In this document: positions 8,280 through 17,007 of the stretch, in pieces
Layout: each line of letters begins with the position of its first letter
How positions within the stretch are numbered: position 1 is the first letter of the stretch
Assembly (NCBI RefSeq): GCF_900090225.1
Contig: NZ_FMHY01000002.1
Coordinates: 6,076,001 to 6,140,000, forward strand
Length of the DNA stretch: 64,000 nucleotides
Direction: 5' to 3'
DNA from: Micromonospora eburnea
GTDB lineage: Bacteria; Actinomycetota; Actinomycetes; Mycobacteriales; Micromonosporaceae
Notes under the pieces: model-generated
What the model was told of the DNA's origin: nothing
Database searches by the model: none
What the model saw: the letters and a program-made list of their open reading frames with translations, nothing else
Position numbers and translations under genes: made by a program

Positions 8280-9605
8280 CTACGCCCCTCCCTCGACCCG
8301 CAGCACGCTGGTCACCGAGCGGACGATCGGCAGCCCGCGCAGCTCCCGCACGGTGGCCGCGAGCGCGGCGTCCGGTGCCATGTGGGTGACGATGACCAGT
8401 TCGGCGTCCTCGCCCCGGCCGGCCGGGCCGCCACCCGCCGGACCCTGCCGCACTGTGGCGATGGAGACCTCGTGCCGGGCGAAGACCCCGGCCACCGCCT
8501 CCAGCACACCCGGTCGGTCGGCCACGTCGAGGCTGATGTGGTAGCGGGTGAGCGCCTCCCCCATCGGCCGCACCGACAGGTCCGCGTACGCCGACTCGCT
8601 GGCGGCGTGCACCCCGGCCAGGCGGTTGCGGGCCACCGCCACCACGTCACCGAGCACGGCGCTGGCGGTCGGCGCGCCGCCCGCGCCCCGACCGTAGAAC
8701 ATGAGCTGCCCGGCCGCCTCGGCCTCGACGAAGACCGCGTTGAACGCGTCGCCGACGCTGGCCAGCGGGTGGGTCCGCGGGATCATCGCCGGGTGTACCC
8801 GCACGCTGACCGTCTCCCGGCCCGCCGCGTCGGTACCCCGGGCGGCGATGCAGAGCAGCTTGATGGTGCAGCCCATCGCCTTGGCGCTGGCCACGTCGGC
8901 GGCGGTCACCTCGGTGATGCCCTCGCGGTGCACGTCGGCCGCGGTGACCCGGGTGTGGAACGCCAGCGAGGCAAGGATGGCGGCCTTGGCGGCGGCGTCG
9001 AAGCCCTCCACGTCGGCCGTCGGGTCCGCCTCCGCGTAGCCCAACTCGGTGGCCTCCTCCAGGGCCTCGGCGAAGCCGGCGCCGGTGGCGTCCATGGCGG
9101 AGAGGATGAAGTTGGTGGTGCCGTTGACGATCCCGGTGACCCGGTTGATCCGGTCGCCGTGCAGCGACTCGCGCAGCGGGCGCAGCAGCGGGATCGCCCC
9201 GGCGACGCTCGCCTCGTAGTAGAGGTCCGCGCCGCCCTCGGCGGCGGCGTCGTGCAGGGTCGCGCCGTCCTCCGCGAGCAGTGCCTTGTTGGCGGTGACC
9301 ACGCTCTTACCCGCGCGCAGCGCCTCGACCAGCCAGCTCCGGGCCGGCTCGATGCCGCCGACGACCTCCACCACGACGTCCACGTCGTCCCGCTTGACCA
9401 GCCCGAGCGGGTCGGTGGTGAACAGGGCGGGGTCGACCGGCAGGTCGCCGCGGTCCCGGCCGAGCCGGCGTACGGCGATGCCGGCGATCTCCAGCGGGGC
9501 GCCGATCCGGGCGGCGAGGTCGGCCGACTGCTCGTGCAGCAGCCGTACCACGTCGCTGCCGACCGTGCCGCAGCCGAGCAGCGCCAAGCGCACAGGTGCC
9601 GTCAT
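8280..9605 (-). CDS. hom: Homoserine dehydrogenase
   Basis: This enzyme reduces aspartate semialdehyde to homoserine with NAD(P)H and is the branch point to threonine and methionine. The Rossmann loop GCGTVG is at residues 11-16. The catalytic domain follows, and an ACT regulatory domain with DVADRPGVLEAVAG occupies the last 90 residues, which suggests feedback control by threonine. The product is 441 residues, normal for the family. The ATG at 9605 overlaps the lysA stop by 4 nt (ATGA), indicating translational coupling. An upstream in-frame extension is not conserved-looking and was rejected. Confidence 0.96.
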   Translation of the reverse strand: MTAPVRLALLGCGTVGSDVVRLLHEQSADLAARIGAPLEIAGIAVRRLGRDRGDLPVDPALFTTDPLGLVKRDDVDVVVEVVGGIEPARSWLVEALRAGKSVVTANKALLAEDGATLHDAAAEGGADLYYEASVAGAIPLLRPLRESLHGDRINRVTGIVNGTTNFILSAMDATGAGFAEALEEATELGYAEADPTADVEGFDAAAKAAILASLAFHTRVTAADVHREGITEVTAADVASAKAMGCTIKLLCIAARGTDAAGRETVSVRVHPAMIPRTHPLASVGDAFNAVFVEAEAAGQLMFYGRGAGGAPTASAVLGDVVAVARNRLAGVHAASESAYADLSVRPMGEALTRYHISLDVADRPGVLEAVAGVFARHEVSIATVRQGPAGGGPAGRGEDAELVIVTHMAPDAALAATVRELRGLPIVRSVTSVLRVEGGA

Positions 9606-10987
9606 CCCACATCCAATGCGAGCAGGTCCGCTTCCGTCTCCCGGCGGACGATCAGCCTGGCCCGACCGTCGCGGACGGCGACGACCGGGGGCCGCGGGAC
9701 ATGGTTGTAGTTGCTGGCCATGCTCCGGCAATACGCCCCGGTGCCGGGTACCGCGACAAGATCTCCGGGCTGCACGTCGGCGGGCAGGAATTCATCCTTC
9801 ACCACGATGTCCCCGGACTCACAATGCTTTCCCACCACTCGGGCGAGCATCGGCTCCGCCGCCGAGGCCCGGTTGGCCACCGTCGCCGAGTACGACGCGT
9901 CGTAGAGCGCGGTACGGATGTTGTCGCTCATCCCGCCGTCCACGCTCACGTACGTCCGCAGGCCGTCGACGTCCTTGACGGTGCCGACCTCGTAGAGGGT
10001 GAACACGGCGGGGCCGACGATGGCCCGGCCCGGCTCGATGGACAGGTGCGGCACGGCCAGGCTCTCGGCCGCGCACTCCCCGTCGACGATCTTGCGGAGC
10101 CGTTTGGCCAGCTCGTGCGGCGCGGCCGGGTCGTCCTGGGTGGTGTACGCGATGCCGAAGCCGCCGCCCAGGTCCAGCTCGGGCAGCTCCACCCCGCGGG
10201 CGTCGCGGATCTGCGCCTGGAGGCTCAGCACCCGACGGGCGGAGACCTCGAAGCCGCTGGCGTCGAAGATCTGCGAGCCGATGTGCGAGTGCAGGCCACG
10301 CAGCTCCAGCACGCCCTCGTCGAGGATCTTGAAGGCCGCCGCGGCGGCCGCCCCACCGGCGAGCGAGAAGCCGAACTTCTGGTCCTCGTGCGCGGTGGCG
10401 ATGAACTCGTGGGTGTGCGCCTCCACGCCGACGGTGACCCGGACCAGCACCCGGGGGCGTACCCCCCGCTCGCGGGCGAGCGCGGTGAGCCGGTCGATCT
10501 CGGCGAACGAGTCGACGATGATCCGGCCCACCCCGGCGTCCACCGCGCGGGTCAACTCGGCCATCGACTTGTTGTTGCCGTGGAAGCCGATCCGCTCCGG
10601 TGGCATCCCCGCCGACAGCGCGGTGGCCAGCTCACCGCCGGTGCAGACGTCGAGGAACAGGCCCTCCTCGGCGATCATGCGGACCACCGCACGGCAGAGG
10701 AACGCCTTGCCGGCGTAGTAGACGTCGGCGTCGGGGAAGGCGGCCCGGAACTCGCGGCAGCGCGAGCGCAGGTCGTCCTCGTCCAGCACGTACACCGGGG
10801 TGCCGAACTCGGCGGCCAGGTCGCGGACGTCCAGGCCCGCGACCACCAGCGTGCCGCTCGCACCGCGCGTGACGTGGCGCGGCCAGAGCTGTGGCACCAG
10901 GGCGTTGACGTCGACCGGGGTACGCAGCCAGGCCGGCCCCCGGTGACCGATCTCCCCGTGCAGGGCACCAGCCTCGTGCGCGCGCAT
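9602..10987 (-). CDS. lysA: Diaminopimelate decarboxylase
   Basis: This PLP-dependent fold-type III enzyme decarboxylates meso-diaminopimelate to lysine, the last step of lysine synthesis. The 461-residue protein carries the PLP lysine K94 in YYAGKAFL, a GGG phosphate-binding loop in DLGGGFGIAY, and the substrate-site CESGD motif. The ATG at 10987 shares one base with the argS stop (TAATG). Its own stop overlaps the hom start. The argS-lysA-hom order makes one tightly coupled transcript. Confidence 0.96.
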   Translation of the reverse strand: MRAHEAGALHGEIGHRGPAWLRTPVDVNALVPQLWPRHVTRGASGTLVVAGLDVRDLAAEFGTPVYVLDEDDLRSRCREFRAAFPDADVYYAGKAFLCRAVVRMIAEEGLFLDVCTGGELATALSAGMPPERIGFHGNNKSMAELTRAVDAGVGRIIVDSFAEIDRLTALARERGVRPRVLVRVTVGVEAHTHEFIATAHEDQKFGFSLAGGAAAAAAFKILDEGVLELRGLHSHIGSQIFDASGFEVSARRVLSLQAQIRDARGVELPELDLGGGFGIAYTTQDDPAAPHELAKRLRKIVDGECAAESLAVPHLSIEPGRAIVGPAVFTLYEVGTVKDVDGLRTYVSVDGGMSDNIRTALYDASYSATVANRASAAEPMLARVVGKHCESGDIVVKDEFLPADVQPGDLVAVPGTGAYCRSMASNYNHVPRPPVVAVRDGRARLIVRRETEADLLALDVG

Positions 10988-12651
10988 TACATCCTTTCCG
11001 GGGCGGAGACGCCGAGCAGGTACAGGCCGTTGGCGATGACCACCCGGGTGGCGTCGTTGAGCCAGAGCCGGGCCCGGTGCAGGTCGGTGACCTCCTCGTC
11101 GCCGCGCGGCAGGATCCGGCAGTTGTCGTAGAACCGGTGGTACGCCCCGGCCAGCCGCTCCAGATAGCGGGCGACCAGGTGCGGGCCGCGCAGCTCGGCC
11201 GCCGAGGAGACCACGGCGGGGAACTCGGCGAGCGCCTTGAGCAGCTCGTTCTCCTTCTCGTGGGAGAGCAACTCGGCGTGGAAGCCGGCGGCGTCGCCCC
11301 GGCTCAGCCCCACCTCGGCGGCGTTGCGCCCGACGCTGGCCGTCCGGGCGGCGACGTACTGGACGTAGTAGACCGGGTTGTCGCGGGTGGCCCGGGTCCA
11401 CAGCTCCACGTCGATGTCGATGGGCGAGTCGCTGGAGTAGCGGGCCAGCGCGTAGCGGGAGGCGTCCACGCCGATCGCGTCGACCAGGTCCTCCAGGGTG
11501 ACCACGGTGCCGGCCCGCTTGCTCATCCGGACCGGAGCGCCGTCGCGGACCAGGTTGACCAACTGGCCGATGAGGATCTCCAGGTTGTGCTCCGGGTCGT
11601 CACCGAAGCAGGCGGCCATCGCCTTCATCCGGCCGATGTAGCCGTGGTGGTCGGCGCCCAGCATGATCACCACGCGCTCGAAGCCGCGCTCGCGCTTGTC
11701 GAGGTAATAGGCGCAGTCGGCGGCGAAGTAGGTCCACTCGCCGTTGGACTTGCGCAGCACCCGGTCCTTGTCGTCGCCGAAGTCGGTGGTGCGCAGCCAG
11801 GTCGCGCCCTCCGACTCGAAGATGTGCCCCTGCTCCCGCAGCCGGACCAGCGCCTTGTCCAGCTCGCCCCGGTCGTGCAGGTCCTTCTCGTTGAAGTAGG
11901 TGTCGAACTCGACGCCGAAGTCGCGCAGCGACGACTTGATCTCGTCGAACATGAGCTGGACGCCCTCGACCCGGAACACCTCCTGGGCGGCGGCGTCGGC
12001 CAGCTCCAGCACCTCCGGCCGGCGCTTGACCACCTCGGCCGCGATCTCCGCGATGTACGCGCCGCCGTAGCCGTCCTCCGGGGCCGGCTCGCCCTTCGCG
12101 GCGGCGAGCAGGGACCGGGCGAACCGGTCGATCTGGGAGCCGGCGTCGTTGAAGTAATATTCCGTGCCGACCTCGGCGCCGGTGGCGCGGAGCAGCCGGC
12201 TGAGCGCGTCACCGACGGCCGCCCAGCGGACGCCGCCGATGTGCACCGGGCCGGTCGGGTTCGCCGAGACGAACTCCAGGTTGATCTTCTGGCCGGCGAG
12301 GGTGGCGCTACGGCCGTACTCCGGGCCGGCCTCGACGATGACCTTGGCGAGCTGGCCGGCGGCGGCCGCGTCGAGCCGGATGTTCAGGAAGCCCGGGCCG
12401 GCGATCTCCACCGACTTGATCCCCGGCGCCCGGCCGAGCTGCTCGGCCAGGGCGGCGGCCAGCTCCCGCGGGGGTACGCCCACCTTCTTGCTGAGCTGCA
12501 GCGCCAGCGTCGAGGCGTAGTCGCCGTGCTCGGGGTTGCGGGGTCGCTCGACGGTGGTCTGCGCGGGCAGCGCGGCGTGGTCCAGGCCCCGGTCGGCGAA
12601 GACGGCGTGGGCTGCGGAGAGAACGACCTCGGCGAGTTCTGCGGGAGTCAC
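10987..12651 (-). CDS. argS: Arginyl-tRNA synthetase
   Basis: This class I synthetase charges tRNA-Arg. The 554-residue product has an N-terminal Add1 domain with NPEHGDYAS, the HIGH-type motif in NPTGPVHIGG, and the KMSKS-equivalent RMSKRAGTV. The DALR anticodon-binding domain forms the C-terminus. The GTG at 12651 was chosen because an ATG at 12660 runs into a stop after three codons. The gene heads the argS-lysA-hom-thrC run, an arrangement known in many actinomycetes. Confidence 0.96.
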   Translation of the reverse strand: MTPAELAEVVLSAAHAVFADRGLDHAALPAQTTVERPRNPEHGDYASTLALQLSKKVGVPPRELAAALAEQLGRAPGIKSVEIAGPGFLNIRLDAAAAGQLAKVIVEAGPEYGRSATLAGQKINLEFVSANPTGPVHIGGVRWAAVGDALSRLLRATGAEVGTEYYFNDAGSQIDRFARSLLAAAKGEPAPEDGYGGAYIAEIAAEVVKRRPEVLELADAAAQEVFRVEGVQLMFDEIKSSLRDFGVEFDTYFNEKDLHDRGELDKALVRLREQGHIFESEGATWLRTTDFGDDKDRVLRKSNGEWTYFAADCAYYLDKRERGFERVVIMLGADHHGYIGRMKAMAACFGDDPEHNLEILIGQLVNLVRDGAPVRMSKRAGTVVTLEDLVDAIGVDASRYALARYSSDSPIDIDVELWTRATRDNPVYYVQYVAARTASVGRNAAEVGLSRGDAAGFHAELLSHEKENELLKALAEFPAVVSSAAELRGPHLVARYLERLAGAYHRFYDNCRILPRGDEEVTDLHRARLWLNDATRVVIANGLYLLGVSAPERM

Positions 12652-12748
12652 CGAACCATGTTATCGGGGGTAGACTCGGGCACCGCGGCGGCGACCATCA
12701 TGTGAACCGGGTCGCGGCTCCCCTGACCGACCGACCTGACGAGGCACG

Positions 12749-13573
12749 ATGAGCATCAGCACCCCGGGCGGCCCGGAGCGCCGCCCGACCGTGGTCAGCA
12801 CCGGCAAGAAGCCGGCGGCCGGCCGGCCGGCCGCGGGCGACAAGCCCGCGCGCGACAAGGCGGGGGCCGGCAAGGGCACCCCGAAGGCGAGCGCCGGCGG
12901 CAAGGGGCGCAAGCCGATCGCGCCGGTGAAGGTCAGCCAGGGCCGGTCGTGGGGGCCGATCGCGCTCTTCGTCGCGGTCGGCGTGCTCGCCGTCGGCATC
13001 ATCGGCGTCGGCGCCTGGGCGGTATACCGGGGCGCCCAGCCATGGCAGGATCGGGCCGACGCCATCAAGGGCGTGGTCGACTACCGCAAGAAGGACAAGG
13101 ACCTGGTCGCCGGCGGCAACCACCAGGCCGGCCCGATCAAGTACGACATCCTCCCGCCGGTGGCGGGCCCGCACAACGCGGCCTGGCAGAACTGCATGGG
13201 CGACGTCTACGACGCCCCGATCGCCAACGAGCACGCGGTGCACAGCCTGGAGCACGGCACGGTCTGGATCGCCTACCGCCCGGACCTGCCGGCCGACCAG
13301 GTGGCCAAGCTGAAGGCCAAGGTGCAGGGCAAGGAAAAGATGATGCTCAGCCCGTTCGAGGGGCTGGACAAGCCGATCTCGCTGCAGGCCTGGGGCTTCC
13401 AGCTCAAGCTCGACGACGCCGACGACAGCCGGATCGACGACTTCATCAAGACGCTGCGGGTGAACGCCTCCATCGAGGGGCCGAACGCCAACTGCGACCA
13501 GGGCATCACCGCCACCGGCACCACGCCCCGGGACGCGGGCAACCCGATGGGCGACCAGCCGGTTCAGCAGTAA
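12749..13573 (+). CDS. DUF3105 membrane-anchored protein
   Basis: The 274-residue protein has a Lys/Gly/Ala-rich cytoplasmic N-terminus (1-65), one transmembrane helix (about 70-92) and an extracytoplasmic DUF3105 domain. The domain contains conserved histidines in NEHAVHSLEHGTVW. DUF3105 has no proven function. It is followed 10 nt later by a DUF305 gene, a frequent pairing in actinomycetes that suggests a shared surface role. TAGACT near 12671 could be the -10 element. Confidence 0.85.
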   Translation: MSISTPGGPERRPTVVSTGKKPAAGRPAAGDKPARDKAGAGKGTPKASAGGKGRKPIAPVKVSQGRSWGPIALFVAVGVLAVGIIGVGAWAVYRGAQPWQDRADAIKGVVDYRKKDKDLVAGGNHQAGPIKYDILPPVAGPHNAAWQNCMGDVYDAPIANEHAVHSLEHGTVWIAYRPDLPADQVAKLKAKVQGKEKMMLSPFEGLDKPISLQAWGFQLKLDDADDSRIDDFIKTLRVNASIEGPNANCDQGITATGTTPRDAGNPMGDQPVQQ

Positions 13574-13583
13574 GGATGCCGTG

Positions 13584-14252
13584 ATGACCGCTGCCGTGAC
13601 CACGGACGCCGATCTCGACGAGGCGCCGGCCACCGATGACGGTGGCCGGCGGGGGGTACGCCGCTTCGGCACCCTCGCCCTGGCCGCCGCCGTCGTGGTC
13701 GGTCTCCTCCTCGGGTACGCGGGTGGCCTGCTCACCCCGAGCCTCACCCGTCCGGGTGAAAACTCGGTGGAGGCCGGCTTCGCCCGGGACATGACCACCC
13801 ACCACGCGCAGGCGGTGGCGATGGGGCTGATGGCCTTCCAGCAGGGCCAGGACCCGGAGGTACGCCAGATCGGCGGCGACATCGCCACCGGCCAGCAGGG
13901 CGAGATCGGCACCATGCAGACCTGGCTGCGGTCCTGGAAGCTGGACCCGACCGGCGACCAGCCGCCGATGGCCTGGATGTCGGACGGCGCCGGCCTGGTC
14001 AAGAACGGCCTGATGCCGGGCATGGCCACGCCGGAGGAGATGGCGAAGCTGCGGGCCGCCCAGGGTCGCGAGTTCGACGTGCTCTTCCTCCAGTTGATGA
14101 TCCAGCACCACCTCGGCGGGGTCCACATGATCCAGGGAGTCCTCGACGATGGGCACGACGAGGACGTGCTGCTGGTCGCGCAGACCATGAAGAACACCCA
14201 GCAGAAGGACCTGACCAACCTCCAGGCCGCGCTCAAGCGGCTCGGCGGCTGA
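13584..14252 (+). CDS. DUF305 ferritin-like membrane-anchored protein
   Basis: One N-terminal transmembrane helix (about residues 27-50) is followed by a DUF305 four-helix domain. Paired histidine motifs are present: FARDMTTHHAQAVAM near residue 67 and LMIQHHLGGVHM near residue 172. These could bind metal, and copper binding has been proposed for the family. The ATG at 13584 follows AAGG by 8 nt. A GTG at 13581 is the alternative. It forms an operon with the DUF3105 gene and ends in a strong terminator. Confidence 0.87.
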   Translation: MTAAVTTDADLDEAPATDDGGRRGVRRFGTLALAAAVVVGLLLGYAGGLLTPSLTRPGENSVEAGFARDMTTHHAQAVAMGLMAFQQGQDPEVRQIGGDIATGQQGEIGTMQTWLRSWKLDPTGDQPPMAWMSDGAGLVKNGLMPGMATPEEMAKLRAAQGREFDVLFLQLMIQHHLGGVHMIQGVLDDGHDEDVLLVAQTMKNTQQKDLTNLQAALKRLGG

Positions 14253-14272
14253 GCCGCCGGTACGCCTGTTCC

Positions 14273-14306
14273 GAAGGGCCCGCGTCGGGAACGACGCGGG
14301 CCCTTC
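14273..14306 (+). terminator. Strong intrinsic-type terminator
   Basis: GAAGGGCCCGCGTCG (14273-14287) and its exact complement (14292-14306) form a 15-bp stem with a GGAA tetraloop, 20 nt beyond the DUF305 stop. It ends the DUF3105-DUF305 operon. Confidence 0.9.
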
Positions 14307-14382
14307 CGCGTGTACGCACACACCCCCCTTGCCCGTTATGCCGGTTTATAACGGTTTGACGCTGTCCGACCCATAGCGCTCC

Positions 14383-15138
14383 TTGGAGACTTTTCTCCCC
14401 ACATATCGTGACCAGTTGCGATTCGGGCTCGTTGCGCAGGACGTGGGGGTTGCACTCAGAGACGCAGGGCGGTCGGTGACCAGTTGGTGCCGACGCCACA
14501 CGATCGGCGGTGACGGGGCGGTGGCAGCCGTCCGTCGCGGACAGCGGCCGGGCGAGTCGGGAGCGCTCAGCCGCGAACAGGAACTCGAACTGATCGACGT
14601 GCTGCGGGGCGTCCACCCCGACGAGTTCGGCCTGGACGAGGAGCTCTGGACGCGACAGAGCCTGACCACCCTCATCCAGCGCCGGTTCGACCTGGCGATG
14701 GACGCCGGCACGGTCGGGGCGTACCTGCGGGCCTGGGGGTTGGGTCCGCGGGAGCCCCGGGAGCGCGCCTGTGGGCTCTGCGTGGGCGCGGTCGAGCGCT
14801 GGGTACGCACCGAGTACCCGTCGATCACCGGGGCCGCCCAGGAGCACGCCGCGGAGGTCTACTGGATCGGCCGGATACGACTGCGCGGCACCATGCCGGC
14901 GGCCGACGTGGTCTCGGCGGTCTCCTCCCGGGGCCGGGTACGTTTCATGATCACCACGCCCTCGGTCGACCCGCCGCTCCCCCGCGACTTCGTGCTGCGC
15001 CTCAGTGGCGCCGAGGAGCGCACGGTGCACCTGATCGTCGACGGCTCGTGGCCCCGCAACGAGTGGCCGCGCCGCCTCCCCCGGCGCATCGTCCTGCACC
15101 CGCTCCCCAGCTGCGGCCGTTCCCTCGCCGCCGCGTGA
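14383..15138 (+). CDS. IS630-like winged-helix protein, probably domesticated
   Basis: The 251-residue product resembles the front of IS630/Tc1-type transposases. It has a helix-turn-helix region, then a winged-helix block with TRQSLTTLIQRRFDL and GTVGAYLRAWGLGPREP, then EVYWIGRIRLRG where a transposase would begin its DDE core (the usual W-x-DE). The acidic residues expected there are absent, so catalysis is unlikely. No terminal inverted repeats are visible. The start is uncertain: an in-frame stop lies at 14374, and TTG at 14383 is the first possible codon. A 7-bp inverted repeat (CCGTTAT/ATAACGG, 14333-14354) lies upstream. It may now be a DNA-binding regulator. Confidence 0.6.
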   Translation: METFLPTYRDQLRFGLVAQDVGVALRDAGRSVTSWCRRHTIGGDGAVAAVRRGQRPGESGALSREQELELIDVLRGVHPDEFGLDEELWTRQSLTTLIQRRFDLAMDAGTVGAYLRAWGLGPREPRERACGLCVGAVERWVRTEYPSITGAAQEHAAEVYWIGRIRLRGTMPAADVVSAVSSRGRVRFMITTPSVDPPLPRDFVLRLSGAEERTVHLIVDGSWPRNEWPRRLPRRIVLHPLPSCGRSLAAA

Positions 15139-15213
15139 ACCGGCGAAGATCGGCGGGCGGGGTGCCGATTGGGTGATCCGGAGGCGTGTTTGCTACTCTT
15201 CTCGGGTCGCTGA

Positions 15214-15288
15214 GCCCCCGTAGCTCAGGGGATAGAGCACCGCCCTCCGGAGGCGGGGGCGCAGGTTCGAATCCTGCCGGGGGCACCA
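15214..15288 (+). tRNA. tRNA-Arg (anticodon CCG)
   Basis: A full cloverleaf is visible: acceptor GCCCCCG pairs with CGGGGGC, the D stem is GCTC/GAGC, the anticodon stem CCGCC/GGCGG holds the loop CTCCGGA (anticodon CCG), and the T arm is GCAGGTTCGAATCCTGC. The 3' CCA is encoded. A TACTCT box at 15194-15199 may be the promoter -10. Its 3' half, from 15243, is the integration target of the AICE and has been replaced by an identical element-borne copy. Confidence 0.97.
15243..15286 (+). repeat. attL, left attachment core (44 bp)
   Basis: This 44-bp stretch, from the anticodon loop to base 74 of tRNA-Arg, is repeated without mismatch at 29017-29060. It marks the left end of the integrated element and keeps the tRNA intact. 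Identity breaks at both edges (G/T before, C/A after), which fixes the core length. Confidence 0.95.
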
Positions 15289-15305
15289 TCGATAAGCAGC
15301 ACGAA

Positions 15306-15342
15306 AAGGCCGCTGACCAGGGGAAACCCGGTCAGCGGCCTT
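15306..15342. terminator. Terminator after tRNA-Arg (element-borne)
   Basis: AAGGCCGCTGACC (15306-15318) and its complement (15330-15342) form a 13-bp stem. It lies inside the AICE between the tRNA and the convergent integrase gene and can serve both. The tRNA's original terminator is now at 29068-29096, beyond attR. Confidence 0.85.
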
Positions 15343-15392
15343 AATCGTGTGTCCGGCCATGTCCGGCCGTCAGTGGCCCGTGGCGGGCGTCT

Positions 15393-15416
15393 GTGCCAAA
15401 TACGTGCCGAAGTTTC
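15393..15416 (+). repeat. Probable integrase arm site, left end
   Basis: Two copies of a GTGCC-AA motif 11 bp apart (GTGCCAAA and CGTGCCGAAGTTTC) lie 107 bp inside attL. A 22/24 match in the same orientation lies at 28926-28949, 68 bp inside attR. Paired direct repeats near both ends fit arm-type Int/Xis binding sites. Confidence 0.6.
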
Positions 15417-15424
15417 AGCGCCGG

Positions 15425-16792
15425 TCAGTCGTGCCCTAGCGCTCTCTCGATCCGCTGCCTGAGAGCTGCGTCACCGCCGTCCAGACACTTGGCGTAGATC
15501 CTCAGCAGCACCTCTACCGACTGCCCGGCCCACTCGGCGACCTGGGTAGGCGGGACTCCCCCGTTGAGCCAGGTCGACACGGCAGCGTGCCGCAGGTCGT
15601 ACGGGGTGCCGGCCAGCGGTGAGGCTTGCACCTCGGGCGTGAACACGGCGGCCCGCGCCCACCGCCACACGCGGTTGATCGTGCCCTTGGGAAGCTCATC
15701 CTTGTTGCGCTCCCCCACGAACAGGCGGTCATTCGGCCCGTAGCCGAACAGCTCGACGTGAGCGTTGATGATCGCTGTCAGTTCGGGCGGACACGGTACC
15801 GTTCGCGTCTCCCCTCGTGCTCGCTGTTTTAGTTGGCGGCTGTCCCGGTTCTTTCCGCTGTCGGTCCATTCGCGGCCGGCGTGCGGGTCCGCTCCGTCGA
15901 GGGTGAATTCCCCCCACCCCTTTTCGGGCAGGTGCAGATTCGGCTTGGCGAGGCGTACGGCTTCCTCCGGACGCAAAGCCGCGTAGTACAGGCAGGCGTA
16001 GAAAGCCACCATGCGCGGCCCGATACGCCCTTGCTCCCGCACCCCTTCCAACAGAGTCCGCACCTGCACGGGGTTTGCCACTGACCGCCTGTCGATCGTC
16101 GTCACGGTTTTCGGCGGCTTCCACTTCAACTGTGGTAGCGGATTCGCCGGCAGCAGCCGCTTTTCTACGGCGTATTCGATCGCGGTATTGAATATCTTCC
16201 GGCGGCGGCTGATGACGCTTGGCGCGGCCGGCGCGCCGTCGAGTCGCACAGTAAGGCCGTCCAGCACCGGGCGCAGCACTTCGGCGCGGCTGAGGCTGGC
16301 CACGTCTCGGGTGTTCCGCTTCACCCATTCGAGCGTGGTGCGCACCTGCTCGGGCATGTTCTTGGCCTTACGGCGAGGGGTGTTGAAGGCCCAGCGGCTG
16401 AGGGCGTGGCGGAGCGGCTTGCCGTCCGGGCGGCCTCTCGCGTTGGTCAGCATGAGCACGGTAAGCGCCGTCAGCGCTTCCGCGTGAGTGCGCCTGGTCG
16501 TGGCGGCCACATGCGGCCATTTCATGTCGGCGAACGAACAGGCCAGGTCGTACCACGACATGACGGCGGTCTCGCGACGCATCGAGACCGGGCGACCCGT
16601 CTCGATATCGAACGCCTCACCCTTTCGAGAGGCGGTGACCAGCTCTGAGCGGAAGCCTTCCGCGAGAGCCTTTGTCTTGTAGGGCTCCTTGCGCGGCTGC
16701 CCGGCAACTCGCCACCGGACCCAGTAGGTGCGCCCCCTCTTCCCTTCATACGTTTCGATCGACCAGATACGCACGTCGAAGGTGGTGTTCAA
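15425..16792 (-). CDS. int: Tyrosine site-specific integrase of the AICE
   Basis: The 455-residue recombinase inserts and, with Xis, excises the element at the tRNA-Arg core. It has an N-terminal arm-binding-like domain (YWVRWRVAG), a SAM-like core-binding domain (about 75-215) and the catalytic domain. The catalytic residues seen are R274 (AALRPEEAV), R401 (YDLRHAAV) and the nucleophile Y433 (RIYAKCL). The usual AGHS histidine before the tyrosine is glutamine (AGQS, Q424), which could lower activity. TTG at 16792 overlaps the xis stop by 4 nt (TTGA), so expression depends on the upstream genes. Confidence 0.95.
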   Translation of the reverse strand: MNTTFDVRIWSIETYEGKRGRTYWVRWRVAGQPRKEPYKTKALAEGFRSELVTASRKGEAFDIETGRPVSMRRETAVMSWYDLACSFADMKWPHVAATTRRTHAEALTALTVLMLTNARGRPDGKPLRHALSRWAFNTPRRKAKNMPEQVRTTLEWVKRNTRDVASLSRAEVLRPVLDGLTVRLDGAPAAPSVISRRRKIFNTAIEYAVEKRLLPANPLPQLKWKPPKTVTTIDRRSVANPVQVRTLLEGVREQGRIGPRMVAFYACLYYAALRPEEAVRLAKPNLHLPEKGWGEFTLDGADPHAGREWTDSGKNRDSRQLKQRARGETRTVPCPPELTAIINAHVELFGYGPNDRLFVGERNKDELPKGTINRVWRWARAAVFTPEVQASPLAGTPYDLRHAAVSTWLNGGVPPTQVAEWAGQSVEVLLRIYAKCLDGGDAALRQRIERALGHD

Positions 16793-17007
16793 GCGGCCTC
16801 CTCGTAAAGCGATTCAAGCCAGGATTCATAGTCGCGTCGTTCGATCCGGATTTCGCCGTTGGGCAGCTTGCGTGCCGGCGGCCCCTTCCGCTTTGCTCGC
16901 CAGTCGTAGAAGGTCGACCTGCTGATCCCGAGTTCATCGCAAACTTCAGTAATGGTGAGGTGACGGCTTAGGCTCGGCTGCTTTTGTCCCTTGGCATGCG
17001 TTGTCAT
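16789..17007 (-). CDS. xis: Excisionase-like helix-turn-helix protein
   Basis: This 72-residue protein has a MerR/excisionase-type DNA-binding fold (TITEVCDELGISRSTFYDW, then a wing with KLPNGEIRIERRDYESWL). Such proteins bend attachment-site DNA and direct the integrase to excision. Its ATG overlaps the upstream gene stop by 4 nt, and its own stop overlaps int. Size, fold and position match AICE xis genes. Confidence 0.9.
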   Translation of the reverse strand: MTTHAKGQKQPSLSRHLTITEVCDELGISRSTFYDWRAKRKGPPARKLPNGEIRIERRDYESWLESLYEEAA

